Positions 49,501 to 62,865 of a stretch of 64,000 nt of DNA are shown here, piece by piece. Made by a program: the position numbers and the translations under genes. Numbering within the stretch: the stretch's first letter is position 1; every line of letters begins with the position of its first letter. Under the pieces are notes generated by a model. It searched no databases, was not told the origin of the DNA, and was given only the letters and a program-made list of their open reading frames with translations. Source of the DNA: Straminergon stramineum (taxonomy: Eukaryota; Streptophyta; Bryopsida; Hypnales; Calliergonaceae); assembly GCA_963920665.1 (NCBI GenBank), contig OY987263.1, forward strand, positions 38,406,218 to 38,470,217. The letters are read 5' to 3'.

Positions 49501-52500
49501 TTCAATTCTTGCCGACGGGACCACAGTGCATTGAATCTGAGGGCCGGAATAGAAATTAAAAGATTTCTAAAATGAAGCAGATTTGCGACATAGAATCATT
49601 CAGTGCTTACTTACCCAGGTACACTTGGGCACCATCGTGCCTGCCACATTAAGAGTTGAACAAAAGGATTAGTCAAAACCGGTGGCGCGACATATCAAGA
49701 GATCGAGAAGCTTAAATCAGGAAATATTATAATATATAATCTTTGAATGCAGCTAGCCGGACTTGATTTAATCGACCAAACTTCAACGTCAACTGAACGC
49801 CCCGTGCTTGAAGATCCACCGCCCCATGTTACTGTAAGTGCACCAGTTTCACAAACTGGCTTTTATGCGCAATGCATGGTCACGTTTGGTGGACGAATGC
49901 AAACGTTTTACTGTAAATCTATTTCGAAAGGATGTTCAAGATGTTTTTTTTAAAATAAATTATGATAGCTAGGTCCAAATACGAGAATTGAGAGAACCCC
50001 AATACAGATCATCAAACAAACAAGCAGCGCTACAAGAGTCTCCGTAATTCTGGCCGGCTTTTCAAGGACGATCCTAGTCAAACTTCCTAATGTAGTCTCT
50101 GTCAAGCCATTGAAGCCTCCCGTTCGGTCCAGAGGCAACAAACGTAACCTCAGTGACAGAATCAATATTGTGAAAGCAGTACTCCAATGCATGATCAAAC
50201 AGTGAATGTATATGAAGCCATGCAATTGCAAAGTTCATGAAGCTAGCGAAAGCCTCGGTACCAGATATGTGCCTCCCACCTTCCGGTCCTCTTGTAGAAA
50301 GTCACACCTCGATATTCGGAGCTCTTACTCTTAGGCCCGTGCCTGGCCATGCTCCTCGCCTGCCGAGCTTCGTCGTCTACAACATTACTCAGCACAGGCG
50401 GACACTCCTCACTCACTTGCAACCCTTCACTGGGACCACAGCCCTCCTGCGAACTGTTCAAGGGCAACTTGGGCAAGCGCGCCTGGCAGAAAGCCAAGCA
50501 ATTCCTGCAACGTGCTGTGGGAGAGCACCTTTCAGTTTCCCACTTGAAGGCTGCATGGAATGCCTCTTCCCGAAGACGGTACTCTTCCTGGAGCTCCTTG
50601 GGAGTCAGCTTGGTGGCGGAGACTTGGAGGTTTTCGGAGGACCCTCGGAATAATGTGGTGTGGAGTGGAGCTTCCCCTTGATGGACTGGGCTCCATGGAA
50701 ACTGCAGTTCCGCCGCGCTCTCATCTGGAAGAGTGTCTAAGTCCACCAGGACGGCCTGTCACATACATTATGGCACGACAATTGTTTTATGTTTTTCCAC
50801 TATGTCATATAGAGTACAGCAGGAAGCCTGTAGCGATTGCAACAGATAATTATTTATTTTGCAATGGTGTATGTTGTAGTGGTTTGAGGACCTGATGGAC
50901 CTTCAACTCAGGGTCTATTGCAACCCATGGCAACAGCGCTGTTAAACTTGTTACAAGAGTCTTCGGCACGGAGCCCATGCTATGTCTAAATAAACTGCTG
51001 CAAAGTATTGCAAATTTAAGGAATGCAAATTCTATGCACAAGTTTGAATTAAGCCATTGCAAAATTGTAGTTAGAAGGATTCTTGTGGTCATAGTAAATC
51101 GGTTGCAGAGACTAGTGCAATCTGAGACTTCGCTACTAGTGATTGAGACACAAACAATGAGACCAGTAAGAATCAATAGAACGAGCCAGACAAACTGAAG
51201 TGTCGACAATTTTCGTCGAGATATAAAGAAACGGTACATGGAATGGCATGTATTAATGCGATGATCGAATTTTATGAACTAGTTTAGTCATATTCGTTGA
51301 AATGAGAATTTCTCAGTAAGTACCACAGATGAACACTGATACTAGCTAGTTCTTAGAGCTTGAATTTTCCGATTTTGGTTCTCTGAAGCTTGACCGCGCG
51401 TTAAAGGAATAGTTATAACCTTTAGGACTGCTATAGATTTGGGATAACAAATATTTGCAAGCTATGCAAAGTTCAACGAAAGTGTTACAACCATCTCAAC
51501 AAATATGAGGTTAATTATTTTAATCAAGAGATTGGACTGGCAGAATACACATGGTCACATTCGTTATTATAGCGAGTTTTCAAGCAGCCGAAATTGTAAT
51601 GCTAATAAAAGCTCTTAATAAAACTAAGACCATGCCAGTTGGTATAGACATAGACCTGAGAACGGCCTGAAACATAAATCTAAACCAATCTTAGTTATTA
51701 TCTGGAGCTTGTATACAGTCAGGTAAAACGTCACCATTATTGGGTGCCTAGAAACACGCCGATTCAACGAAATTGACAATAGAGGTTCAGCAGGGCAACT
51801 ACTGAAAGTGCGCCAATTTCACGACATCGATAATTAGGAGATTATAATTCAGGAAATGCATCTAATATTTTATATCTGGTTAGTAGCCAATATGGTTAAC
51901 ATGATTACTCCGTTCACGTGCATGCAGTATAGGTTAAGCTTCAACTCAGGTACCTTAGAATTAGAGTTGTCCCCAGAATTTCTCGGCTTGCAACTGTCAC
52001 TCTCCCCGTCAGAAACGGCGTGGCAATCAAGGTCCATGGTGGTCTGACACTGCAAAGCTTGATTCTGATTCCCGCACAATCCTCCGCCTGCACCTTTTCT
52101 CGCCAACACCTCCACCACTCGGCCATGCTTAAACAAGGGACTCAAAGTGACATCACGGATTGCTGGAGCACCATCGCCAGCCGCAGTTGTTACCATCGCC
52201 AAATGCTTGGGCGGCACAGTACTACTACTGCCTCTCCATACAGTTGCTGGAGCTTCGGAGAAAGCAGAAGTATGTGGTGGAAGGCTGGCATGGTTAGAGT
52301 TGAAGATAAGATTTGGGGTGCTCGGGTGGTCATTGGGAAGGTCCTGCACCATGATGAGGAGCGGTGCCAACTCTGATGAATCAAACGTGTAGTTCCTGTG
52401 AGAACTTGGTGAAGTATTTGGTGCTGCCGACGTTGCCGAATTAGCTTGGATCTGCAGCTTCTTCTCTGTCCCCGAGTCTTGTGGATTTACCTCTCCTTCA

Positions 52501-52532
52501 ACAAGCGTCGGGGTCTTGTTCAGGTCGAACAT
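46513..52532 (-). CDS. APETALA2-type transcription factor, nine exons, divergent second AP2 domain
   Basis: euAP2 proteins are nuclear DNA-binding regulators, often repressors, with two AP2 domains. The exon model (minus) is 52532-51954, 50755-50262, 49640-49615, 49470-49440, 48847-48760, 48196-48075, 47824-47780, 47377-47256 and 46799-46513. All junctions are GT/AG with matching phase; the sum is 598 codons including stop. The 26- and 31-base exons 3 and 4 fall where the family's short exons lie. The start MFDLNKTP carries a DLNxxP repression motif. Domain 1 is strong: [20 protein letters not shown], then [26 protein letters not shown]. The linker [17 protein letters not shown] is typical. 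Domain 2 keeps the helix side ([20 protein letters not shown]), but YRGV is YPGV and the GRWEAR strand is lost. No clear miR172 site was found. The last exon's join is the least certain. Confidence 0.85.
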
Positions 52533-54500
52533 TCTAGTTTTGTTGTAAATTATGATCCTGTACATCAAAAATATCGAATTGTGAATGCATGTACATAAAG
52601 GAAGTACTTTCCTAAGTGATTGGAACTATTCGGAGAATTGAAATGCATAATTACAATGAAATTCATACTATCTACTAGTACTGACATAGGTAATAAATTT
52701 TCGTTTCGTTCACTCGCTTGCTTCATCTATGATCATTGCAAGCCCATGGACTCATTCCAGAGCTAGCATGCATGTGCAAGCTTTTCCCAAGTGAAATTTG
52801 ATTTCTTACAGAGTATGCCAAGTGAATGTCGAGCTCTGTTGTGGATGACCGATGTGCTTGAGTTAGTTACTCCTAAATCGTGTAGCTAGCTGCGACGTCC
52901 TTGCTATTGTTAAGCCGAAGTAGCCTGGATTTCCTTCCTCTCTGGAACCGAAGCTTGTATCTTTACTTCTTCAACAGAACTAGAGATCTTGTTCAGAGAC
53001 GTAGAACATTCTAAGTGTTGAAAAGTAGAATCCTGTAAATTAGAAATGTCGAACGGTGAGTGCATATAGTATGAATTGGGAGTGCAATGTTCGTGCTTTC
53101 CCAAGTGAAGAATTCGGAGAAGAAGGTAAACTTGATTAGTGCATAATAATAAATCAAATTATCTAATTCTGTCTTCAGGCTTCTAATCACTGTACCGGTC
53201 CCAGCCGACTCCGGAAGGTCGGCAATTGGATAGAGGAACTGAAAATTTTTCCAGAAATAAAAGACCAGGTTCGGAGTCCTGCATAGCTAAGTACTGTTCA
53301 GATTCGTCGACTCGCTCGCTTAGTTATAATAAAGTACACTCTTGGCAGAGCAAGTGCAGGCTTGTTCTAAGTGGAAGTTGATTTCTTACAGAGTCTGCCA
53401 ACGTCGATCTCAGATGCTAATGATACTTAAGAGTTACTTAAAAGTATCGTGTATATATCTGCGACGTTCTTGCTTTTTACTAGGCAGAACAAGGGTCTAT
53501 ATCCTTGTTTTCCTAACAGGAGTGTCAGAAGTTCCCAGATGATTTTGCACTAGTTAGGAACAGGGTAATCTTGAAGGAAATGTCACTGCATCATGAGGCA
53601 AAACGACCTAGTGGCACAAATTTTCTGTGTTGGAAAACTGTAAGCCGGCCGGTCATCAAAGCAATTCTCCCTGCGCTAGTGCCGTTGAAATTTAAAACTG
53701 ATCAAACTGACGTGTTTAGATCTCTCTACCACTTTCGGAATTCGTCACCTCCTGAGAATGACTTCACCGACTGGGATGAACTAGACACGCCATCGCCTGC
53801 AACAATTTCACAACAATTTCACAGAGCACTCCACCGAGATGACTACGCTGGGTTGATGGTATCCAATCCAAGCTAGTGATCTCACGGGTCTCTCCCAAAC
53901 CGAGTTCATTTAACGTAAGCACTCAACTTCTCCACTTCATATTAATTAAATATTCCAAAGCAGAAGTTTTTCAGTCAGCAAGCCAGCATTTAATACATAC
54001 TGCAACACGATCTGCAAGTTCCAGAGTCCCAGTCAGAGTACGGTTGCCCACTCGTTCTAGACTTCGCAAAACTCGTCGTCCTGTGCAGATCGCTCCCTCG
54101 AAACCACTTGCAACCCTCGATCGATCGATTCAAGACACTGTATCTTTAACTTCTCCAGATAAATCTACACCACATGCTGCATACATAAACAACCATAAAC
54201 AACCAGTGAGAAACTCGAGAATCCATATAATATGCGGAACAGATCGCTACCGCAGATGTTGACAAGAGCAAAACTAATGAGCCGAGATGCAGTGCAAGGG
54301 ACTCGGGCATGGCATACGGGAGGTATTGGATATACGGTTTTGTGCACGTACGCCCACTTTCAAGTAGTCCATCGAGAGTAAGCGAATTCGATCGAAGCAG
54401 AATGACTTCAAAGCTTGCTAGCTTGGAATCGTATGAGCAAGAGGGAAGCTTGACGAAGAATCGAGAAGGAAGACGATGAGTAGAGAAGAAGTAGAGAACC
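52533..54500 (-). promoter_or_regulatory. AP2 5' region: leader and putative promoter, with duplicated first-exon sequence
   Basis: This lies upstream of the AP2 start on the minus strand. A pyrimidine-rich minus-strand stretch at about 54420-54510 looks like leader sequence, so transcription may begin near 54.5 kb with one or more leader introns. Plus-strand frames at 53571-53876 and 53876-54262 have no recognisable product. The copy of exon-1 sequence at 52900-53060 is listed separately. Confidence 0.4.
52740..53560. repeat. Tandem duplication of the AP2 first-exon/leader region
   Basis: On the minus strand, sequence around 53009 (ACAGGATT, AGAATGTTC, CTGAACAAGA, GTTGAAGAAG) aligns with the AP2 start at 52532 (ACAGGATC, AGAATGTTC, CTGAACAAGA, GTTGAAGGAG). 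A second pair aligns GCAAGGACGTCGCAG near 52890 with GCAAGAACGTCGCAG near 53465, and flanking blocks also match (TTTCTTACAGAGT at 52803 and 53383). The upstream copy has an early stop, so it cannot encode the protein. Confidence 0.65.
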
Positions 54501-56213
54501 CGAGGCAGATCATCGCTGTTTGTTTTCAGAGCTGTTCGCTAGGATTTTATTTGTGAGAGATTTGTCGATCATGGAGGGCCCTCACTGCAGAGTTGGCAGT
54601 GACACTGTAGCTAGCTTCGTCCATGTCGGTCTCCATGGCCGCGGAGGTATGGTCCCATGGCCGTGGCCTTTGACTAGCTGCAGGTTGATGAGGCCTTGCC
54701 CTGCTTCCCAGAGTCAGTCACCTATACTAAATTGGAATTTTGCAAATGAGATAGAAACTTAATTAGTATGAAGTATTGTTAGCAAGGTTTTAGTATATTT
54801 GATTCTTTTAATTTTGGTTTTGTTGGGAAGAAGAGAAGTAACTCTATTAGATGAGACACCATTACAAGCCGGAAAGATCTAGGAGTCAATCAAAATAGTC
54901 AAATGGGTGGGAAGAGCTAATCTAATCTTGATTGATAGATAAAAGTAGATAAAACTTCAATTTCATTTTCTTGACTGAAACTCAAAACATTGGCACCTAT
55001 TAATAAATGCGGGCACCTTGAATGAGCACTAATGACTATACCACCTCTAGTTCTTAGAGTTCAGGTACATGTCTCAACTTTGGTGCTCTAAACCATGCCA
55101 ATGTAGTGAAATTGACATTATAATGAAATGTTTAAAAAGGATCTTTGTATGATCCAAGAGTCTAATACTTTTTGATCTTTCCTAGTGCTCAATACTTTCC
55201 TAAATACTTTCATACAAGAAATTATGTTGTTTTGTCAAACTAAAAAAAGTCTACATATTTGGATAGAATTTCTTAGCTGTGATTGGGGACTAAACTGCCA
55301 ATACAACACTAACAAATTATTTTACACTGAAAATCCAATCTATAATTTCCAAAACTACGATTTCCATATTGACCCACTAGCTAGTTTCTACAAAAACTGT
55401 GCTACCAATCAGCTAGAGTTTTGATCTGCGTGACAGGGCCTTCGATCAGTCAGGCTCTACGCAAGCTTTTGGAAGCTGATGTCTCATCCTTCCAGCCCTT
55501 CGACACGTTCATCTGGCTGTCCAGTAAGTTACTTTTACTGTTGCTTGGAAATGAAGCCACTCTGACAAAAAAAATGCCTCGACGTGAGTTGGATGTTCAG
55601 TCGCTCTGAGTTGGATTACTGAGAGGGAGAGAGACTGATAGAGAGCAGCTTGAATAATTCTGACCAGTTCTTTGATGAAACGGACTCATCTTTTTCTCAT
55701 TCAATTCCGCATTTGCATTGCTCCTTCTGTCACGAAGGATGCAAAACACTGTATGATCAAATTCTTGTCATATGTTATTTATGTTAGTTTTGAGAATCTG
55801 ATCAGAATGCAGAATCACTGTACGTAATTACGAATAAGCTTCATTTTCGTATTTCATTGAATTCAGACTTTGATGGAATGGAAACATTGGATATTTTGAA
55901 TGAAGTTCAGAGTCTTGAATCTTAGATTATCTAAAATAAAATTTGAGGTTTTAAACATACTTACTTTTCAAAAATTTGCTAAGTGCAATAAAGCTAAAAT
56001 TTTATTAACTAAGTTATATGTTGTTAATTGGACTCAATCAAGTGCACAGTATGTCAGATGTCTTAAAAAAATTAATTAAGCCTTTTAGTGAAACCTGAAC
56101 ATTTTCATCCTAATTTGTTTTTTGAATAAACGAGCTAGTATTGAGGTCAATTTCGGTACGAATCCAAAAAAAATCAACTTGATTGGTCTGGCATATCAAA
56201 AGGTTCTAAGCAT
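54501..56213. other. AT-rich intergenic DNA with one orphan exon-like segment
   Basis: Mostly AT-rich. The segment 55437-55523 (+) is bounded by CGTGACAG before and GTAAGTT after, is open for 87 bases in phase 1/1 and encodes PSISQALRKLLEADVSSF and FDTFIWLS. I do not recognise the protein. No adjoining exons were found, so it may be a captured or relic fragment. Confidence 0.35.
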
Positions 56214-56217
56214 TTAA

Positions 56218-57162
56218 CCCCTAAAGGACCAAACGGTGTTTTTTTGGCAACATAGCGATTTTGGGCAACTCACTACAAATGGAATTTTATTTTTTTTCTT
56301 TGAAATTTTCACACAATATGTGCCCAAGGAGTAACTTTGAGACCTAAAAATTTTCATAACTTTGGAATACATGGTTAAAAAGTTATTGTTTGATATGCTG
56401 TTTTCATTGCTTGGCACATAGCCTAGGCAGCAAAAAAGACTTCTTTAAAAATCACTTTTTTTTAAAATAAAAATTTGAAATTTATTTTCTTGATTTATAT
56501 ATACATGGAAAGCTTTGAATCATTCCATTTTGATTTATGAGATGAAAGTTATGAAGAGTTTTAGTTGTGGATAGTTTGTGGGTAGTAATGGAATCTCAAC
56601 TCTAAAATAAACTTTAAAGACCTTTATTTAACTCAATTTTTAATATTTTTGGAAAAAAATAAAAATTTGAGGTGTAGATTTTTTATTACAAAAATTTCAT
56701 CATTGGGATTGGAATTTTTCAATTCCATATATAAATTATTAACAATTTAGTATTTTGAATCATTCTCTACTTCTTTCAACTTATTATTTTTTTCCTATAT
56801 GTTGTACAATTCCAAATGATCTAAATTTTCTTAAGCATGTAGTAAACATGACTTGAAGAATGAATCCAAAGAGTTACAACCATTTTGAAATTTTTTTCAT
56901 AATGATCTGACCTTGTGAAGTGCATCTGCCTGGATTTTCGCAAGGCCAAAAAATGGCTTTTTGTCACTTCCAATGGTAATAACTTGCAATCCAAACGGTG
57001 GAAATTTCTGAAATTTTGTTCACATATTCCTCAACCAGCTTACTACAAGATCCTACGGTTACATTTGTCCAAAAATGTATTTTTTCTAAAATTTGTTACT
57101 TGTACTAGAGATGATAGTTTTGGAGCGTTTTTATTGAAAACATAGTCAAATACCTTTAGGGG
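56218..57162. mobile_element. TTAA-flanked element, copy B (945 bp)
   Basis: Same termini (CCCCTAAAGG), same TTAA flanks (56214-56217, 57163-57166) and same orientation as copy A at 40421, with close similarity along the full length and nearly equal size. No transposase frame. Confidence 0.8.
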
Positions 57163-57166
57163 TTAA

Positions 57167-57899
57167 ACTTTTGAAGTTGCACAATTTTGTAGGCAATGTA
57201 ATTTTCAACCATCAAAGTTCCATTTGTTGTATCGAAATTGTCCAACCAAGACTTCAATTCTCCTAGAATTGAAGTGGCATTCAAAAAGTACTCCAGGAAA
57301 CAACACCCGAAAGCACAAACCTTATATAGTTTAGGACCCTTGCAATGACCTACATTATAGTCCAAGAGAAAACTGACCATAAAAGTAGTGTGAATGATTC
57401 CATGATAGACATGGCACTATGTTTTTTCTAGTGTCCATCAGGATTCTTGAAATCTAGCTTTTGTAGTGGGCTACCTACCATATACTGATGACATGAAATG
57501 TGGGTCACGAAGCTCCAAGTTGCACTGTCAAACTTCCTTAGCCTCCCTGGCTACTTCTCGATGACTCACAACTCAGATTGGTAAAAAATCTTTGCAAAAA
57601 AACTTTGTTGCACAGCTTGGATAGAGTTAAAAAAAAATTGCTATTGTAGGTTGAATTTTGAATTAAAAACCTTGCACTCTGTTAGCTCTAACTAGGGAAA
57701 ACATAGACATGATCCGCACATTCAACCAATTGGACCAACTGTGAATCTTCCGGCCATGCCAGTCCTCATTTCCATTGGTAGGTCTATGTAGAGTGACCAG
57801 TTCCACCCGGCGTGAAGAAAACCGCCTTAGTTAAGAAGCCTCAGTCCCATCCCAACTGAGTACGTGGCTCGAAGCTTAATATCTAAATATTAATCCGTA
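57167..57899. other. Intergenic DNA, no gene seen
   Basis: Balanced to AT-rich sequence without a recognisable coding or repeat pattern. Confidence 0.4.
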
Positions 57900-58680
57900 G
57901 GTGTGGCAAAATGTGATGCAGACCATCCATCCACTGAAGTGTGTTTTCTCACCCGTCCCCCACCACCGCATGGGAACGGCGTAACTTGCGACCATTTGAA
58001 GAGGTTCCCCAACTTACATTATCAAGCATGTTCAGTCTCACTGTTTGATCCATTGCAAGTGCAACTTGTGAACTCGCTGAATCATGGCCCTCGATCGAAC
58101 GTTGGTCCAGTCCAAGATCGATCTGAAGGAAATGGCTAGTCCGTCTTCAACCGAACGATGCATGGCCCCTTCGGTTCCACTTGAGGCCCGTGCTGACAGA
58201 GATGTTCAGCACGAATTGAATACTTCTTCGTCGCCCAGATCGACACATCAGTCTAGCTTTGGAACAGTGTCAAGATTCGAAATTAATCGACTGTCTAGCT
58301 AGTGGATCGAAGACGACAGGTTCAATACAGTACTGTACGGGTACATGGCGGAGGAAGTTTTGGCTACAATCAATCAACCGCATGAAGGATAATTGGGCAT
58401 GCGGCTGCAATTGGCCTGTTGCTCGTGGTCGAGTTTGTTGATATGTCGTCTTCAGGTCGTGAGCATCAAACAGGAAGATTCTTTGACAGTTGGAGAGCAA
58501 TTCAAGCTAAGTGAGGGCCAGCACGGCCAAGAATCCTTTGCGGCTGATTTGCTGATTTCACGGAAGACAGTTGCGGATCAGCAGGAGGCACTCCAGGTAG
58601 GGATGCTCATTCTCATGTGTGAACTCCCAAACTGGAATGCGTCCACCCGCAAATGTCCACTGATGGAAACTTGAAAGTGG
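57900..58680 (+). other. Unassigned coding-like segment with one well-bounded exon
   Basis: Composition is balanced compared with its flanks. A 72-codon frame starts at 58084 (MALDRTLVQSKIDLKEM). The segment 58456-58596 is bounded by TTCAG and GTAGGG, is exactly 47 codons and reads VVSIKQEDSLTVGEQFKLSE..., with IKQE fitting a sumoylation site. I recognise no family. It may be a small gene or a relic of one. Confidence 0.3.
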
Positions 58681-60551
58681 GCTCCATTTACTGAATTTGT
58701 AGGCACTCTGACGTCTTAAGTCTAGGAGCTTAAATCGCGTGTTGGCCTTTTCTTTTCTTTTTTTTATTTGACCTACTGTATCATGTGTTCAACTGATTGT
58801 GTTAACTATTAAAAAATTTGATGCTTTCTAAATTATATTATTCATAGGTTGACCCAGAAAGGTTCAAAGTCTTGGATTGAATGGATTTTTTAAGAATTTA
58901 GGCAATTTCTTTAGATTTAGATCTTATTGTAGTTTTTTGAATTTTTTTCAGTAGGTTAGAAGATGTACTAGATTTTTAGGAATATCATTTTTATACAATT
59001 TGATGCCTATTAGAAAAAGTTATGCCTTCTAATCCCGGGTGCACAACTCTGGAATTATACGTAGGGATTGTCAACATTAAAATGGCTTAGAAGATGGCTT
59101 TTGTAAAAATTATATCAAATTAGAAAGACCAAAAAGTTAGGTGAAGACCAAAATTTTTATCAATGTAGAAAATGTTGGGTTGCATACATTTTAAAAACAA
59201 TACACAATATATATGAAGAATTTAAACACTTATGCTTAATTTTCAAAAATCCATACAAGAAGTTCCCTCAAATTAAAATTCATTCATAGTGTTTTATTTA
59301 TATTAAAAAAATCTGAAATTTTTATTAAAAAGCCCCAAAAGTTGGGTAGCTTGTCCCACAATACATGTATTAAATAAAATTCATACAATTTTTTTTTAAT
59401 GCTATTATTGTCCTCAAAAAATATTCATTTCATGTATATAATTATATTTTTGGATTCCTTGTTGAGAGGGCTATAAGAGTTTTCTACATTAAAACAAATT
59501 AAATCCCTTGAGATTGGACTAAAATGCATTGTAAGTGATTATAATCAAGGCCATATAATATGGGAGTTGCACACCTAGGCTTCCTATGTACAACATTGTT
59601 TAGTTTAAGTAGTGAAAAACTAAATATTAAATTTTTTTCTCTTAGAATACATTTTTGTCTACATTTAAGAGTTTTACTCATTCCACTTTAAATAGTGATG
59701 TGAAAATTATAAATAGTCTTATTGAGCAAGAAGTTTGGACACTTTCATGAAAAACTAGCATGCAGGATTCATTTCCAAACTTAATTTTCATAATTTTAAA
59801 AAAACATAAATGTCCATAGGGTGTAGATTATATGCTAGGATAGTCTCAATATAAGGATTGACAAGTTTCAATTCCATTTTATAATTGTGAACATCAAATG
59901 GAGTGAGCAAGTGAGCAACTACACAAGTTGAAGAAGGTAGTGAACAAAGAAGAGGAGGTAGAGAATAATCTGGAAAAAGAACTCAACTATAAGAGAGTCT
60001 TATGAATGGGCTACCCAATGCCATCAATGTGAATACCTCATCAACATTCAATTTTTATATGGATGTTGAAACAAACATGTTTGTAACAATGGAAATATGT
60101 GATTCATGATGATTGATTCAAAGGCAAGTGTACTTGTTTTTTGTACCAAAGCTAATTGCAATGAATAGACAATCTTGAAGTGATGTTTTTAAACTTGCAA
60201 GAGTACTTGCTTTATAGTATCAACGAAAAATGACTATCTCATTACCAACAAGATGATGTTGACAAGTTCAACAAATGCTATGGGAATTGAATAGAAAGAG
60301 GAAAGTAACTTCTAAGACAAAAACTTGATTCATGATTCTATTTCAATCAATCTTTGCAGTATAAAAAATATTATAGGAATTAAGAATATGTGTGACATTA
60401 TCAACATATATGATTGGAAAAGGATGTAAGATCAAGAATATCACTTGTATCATCATTTAGAGATAATGGTAAAGTGGTACAGTACAATGATAGCATTTAT
60501 TCATAAATGAGTCATGCTTGATACTTTAGGGATATTTGATTTTGTTTTAAG

Positions 60552-60591
<40 letters not shown>

Positions 60592-61359
60592 ATTATGTAC
60601 TATCTAGTTACCTATTTGTATACAAAAGATATGTTTTGTATATATATTGAATTTTTTTATTATGGCAATATTTTCAAAGATTTCTAGTTGTTTTCATTTG
60701 TCATTAGCTTGTTTACATTAGAGAAAATGTGGGCTCTCCACAAGGCTACTAAGAATTGTTGAAAGGGACCTTGGATTGGATTTGTTGTGTCCAAACAACT
60801 TTCCCCCTATTACTACTTGTCCTTGATATACCCAATTGTTAGAGCATTGATTCGTGATTCCCCAATCTTATTTAAGCAAAAGTATTGTAAGTACCTTTGT
60901 CTGACAGCACTTGAATAAGAAATGGCATTATACTGTTTGTCAGTCCCAATATTCACACAAGGTGAATCTTTTTCTTGTTAGAGATTTGGCCCTTTTAGTA
61001 GCTCATTAGGACTCTTGATATACACTGTCTTGTCAAATCTTGGCAACCTTCTAGATTATTTAATTAAAGTATTTCATTTTCCACAAATTATATGTGTAAA
61101 TTTTGAACACACTCTAAAACAATTCAAATAATTCAAAGCACACACATTTGACTTGGATATATTCTCAAAGTGTAGCAAATTGTTCAAAACATGCAATTTT
61201 TTCATGTGCACTTCTGCCACACCATGTGCACTTTTATCTAAATCCTTAAAATATCCCCCCCTCCATTCCATTAATAGTATAAAAAATTTAAATGAAAGTG
61301 AACTCAAAGTTTGAAAACCTCATAAAGTAAGTTGCAAAAAAAATATTTTTGTTTTACTT
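58681..61359. other. AT-rich intergenic DNA with a (TA)n microsatellite
   Basis: No gene is supported. A TA dinucleotide run of about 30 bases lies at about 60557-60587. Confidence 0.55.
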
Positions 61360-61585
61360 TTATCACTTACCTAATATCATACCATCTAAATGGCCAAAGT
61401 TTCTGAAATTTGTTGTACACATTCTCATACAATTCTAATACAAGATCCTATGGTTGAATATGCAAAAGAAAGTTGTTATTTTTTTTCCATTGTGACATTG
61501 TCAGTAGCTCTTTTGCACCAGATATGGCAACTTTATCAGGTTTTGTTTTTTTCCCTATAACACAGTCAGTCATGAACCTTAAGGA
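61360..61585. repeat. Relic of the TTAA-type element right half
   Basis: TTTCTGAAATTTGTTGTACACAT and ATACAAGATCCTATGGTTGA correspond in order to the right third of copies A and B, at lower identity. The terminus itself is decayed (CCTTAAGG near 61578). Confidence 0.5.
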
Positions 61586-62199
61586 ATTCATTGATCAAAT
61601 TGGTCCTTTTAAAATCATGAAATACTGGTTCAATTAGAGGTTCAAATGGCTTGAGTTTCAGGGTCAGTGCAAAAATGGTTGCCTTGATTTGATTTTCAGC
61701 GTGAGTTTTTAAAAACAAAACTTAGCTTAGAATTGATGTTGAACACCCGCCTGATGGAGGTTGGGATGGGCACCGGCATGAATTTCGCATTTTGGCGTGC
61801 AAGTTAAGTTAACTTACTTCTTGTGAAACTTGAAGGTGACAAATCCCGACAGGTACAACAAGATGATGGAGGTGGCATGTGATGTACGGAGTTCTTGGCA
61901 AATGGACAAAGATGCAGCTCTTACATGAAGTTACAGTAGCTTTCAACATTCACGTTGCAGAGCGCACTCACTCACTCACTGTAGACAATGACAACTCCAC
62001 TCGCACACATAAGTTAAAGTTATCTTAGTTCTTCTTAGTTAGCATGACTGACTAGTGAGAGAGAGCATCTACTGAAAGACAGTTCTCTTAGTAGGATTGG
62101 CCAGGATCTTCACAAAATTACGAGTTACTACCTTACTTTCTCACTCACTGCTCAGGGCCCTTCACTCATCCCTGAGGGAAAACCCTGAATTTTTTTGAT

Positions 62200-62665
62200 G
62201 TGCCATATATGATGAAATTTGAAAATTATGGATTCATATTTGCAATCAGAGGCCTCAAATTAGTTAGAAGGGGTGTAGAAGATAAATTAATGAAGCACAA
62301 AATAGGGGGGTCTTTTTTCTTACATGCAACCCTGGAATGGCTTTGGGGGACAAGCGAGGGGGATTAGTTCACCCCAACCCATCCTCCTTACAGTCAAAAC
62401 TGCTTTGGAGTTTGTTTTAGGTCCAAGGAAGATTCACACACACACACACTTATTGCCCCATATTTTATCCTTGGAGAAAATGTAGGAATTTTTCATTTGA
62501 CAAGCATGATAAAATTTGTAAATTTTGAGTTCATGTCTGGAATCAAAGGCCCCAAATTATCTATGGGAGGTGAAGAAACAAAAAATAGGGGGAAATTTTT
62601 ACATCTACCCTTGGTTGGGACAATAAGGGGGACAACCTTGAGAGCTTCTTCTTATACTTGAACCC
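62200..62665. repeat. Tandem duplication, about 298-bp offset, diverged
   Basis: ATGATGAAATTTG...GGCCTCAAATTA...AAAATAGGGGG from 62209 recurs as ATGATAAAATTTG...GGCCCCAAATTA...AAAATAGGGGG from 62507. A CA-dinucleotide run lies between them near 62435-62448. Confidence 0.6.
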
Positions 62666-62851
62666 CTATACCTGATAGAGATGTACATTTGTTTAATAGT
62701 GCAAACATAGTTTGACAAGCTTGGAATGAGATTCAAAACTCTACTCCAAACTTTTGTATGGACAAAGCCTATATTTGTTGGAAAACTTTGTATGTTTCGA
62801 AGCTCATCAAGTACTTGGAAGCTATGAAATATCTCTCTTATAACCCCATTC

Positions 62852-62865
62852 GGGGGGGGGGGGGG
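62852..62865. repeat. Poly-G tract (14 G)
   Basis: An uninterrupted run of 14 G in AT-rich DNA; the length may be unreliable. Confidence 0.85.
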
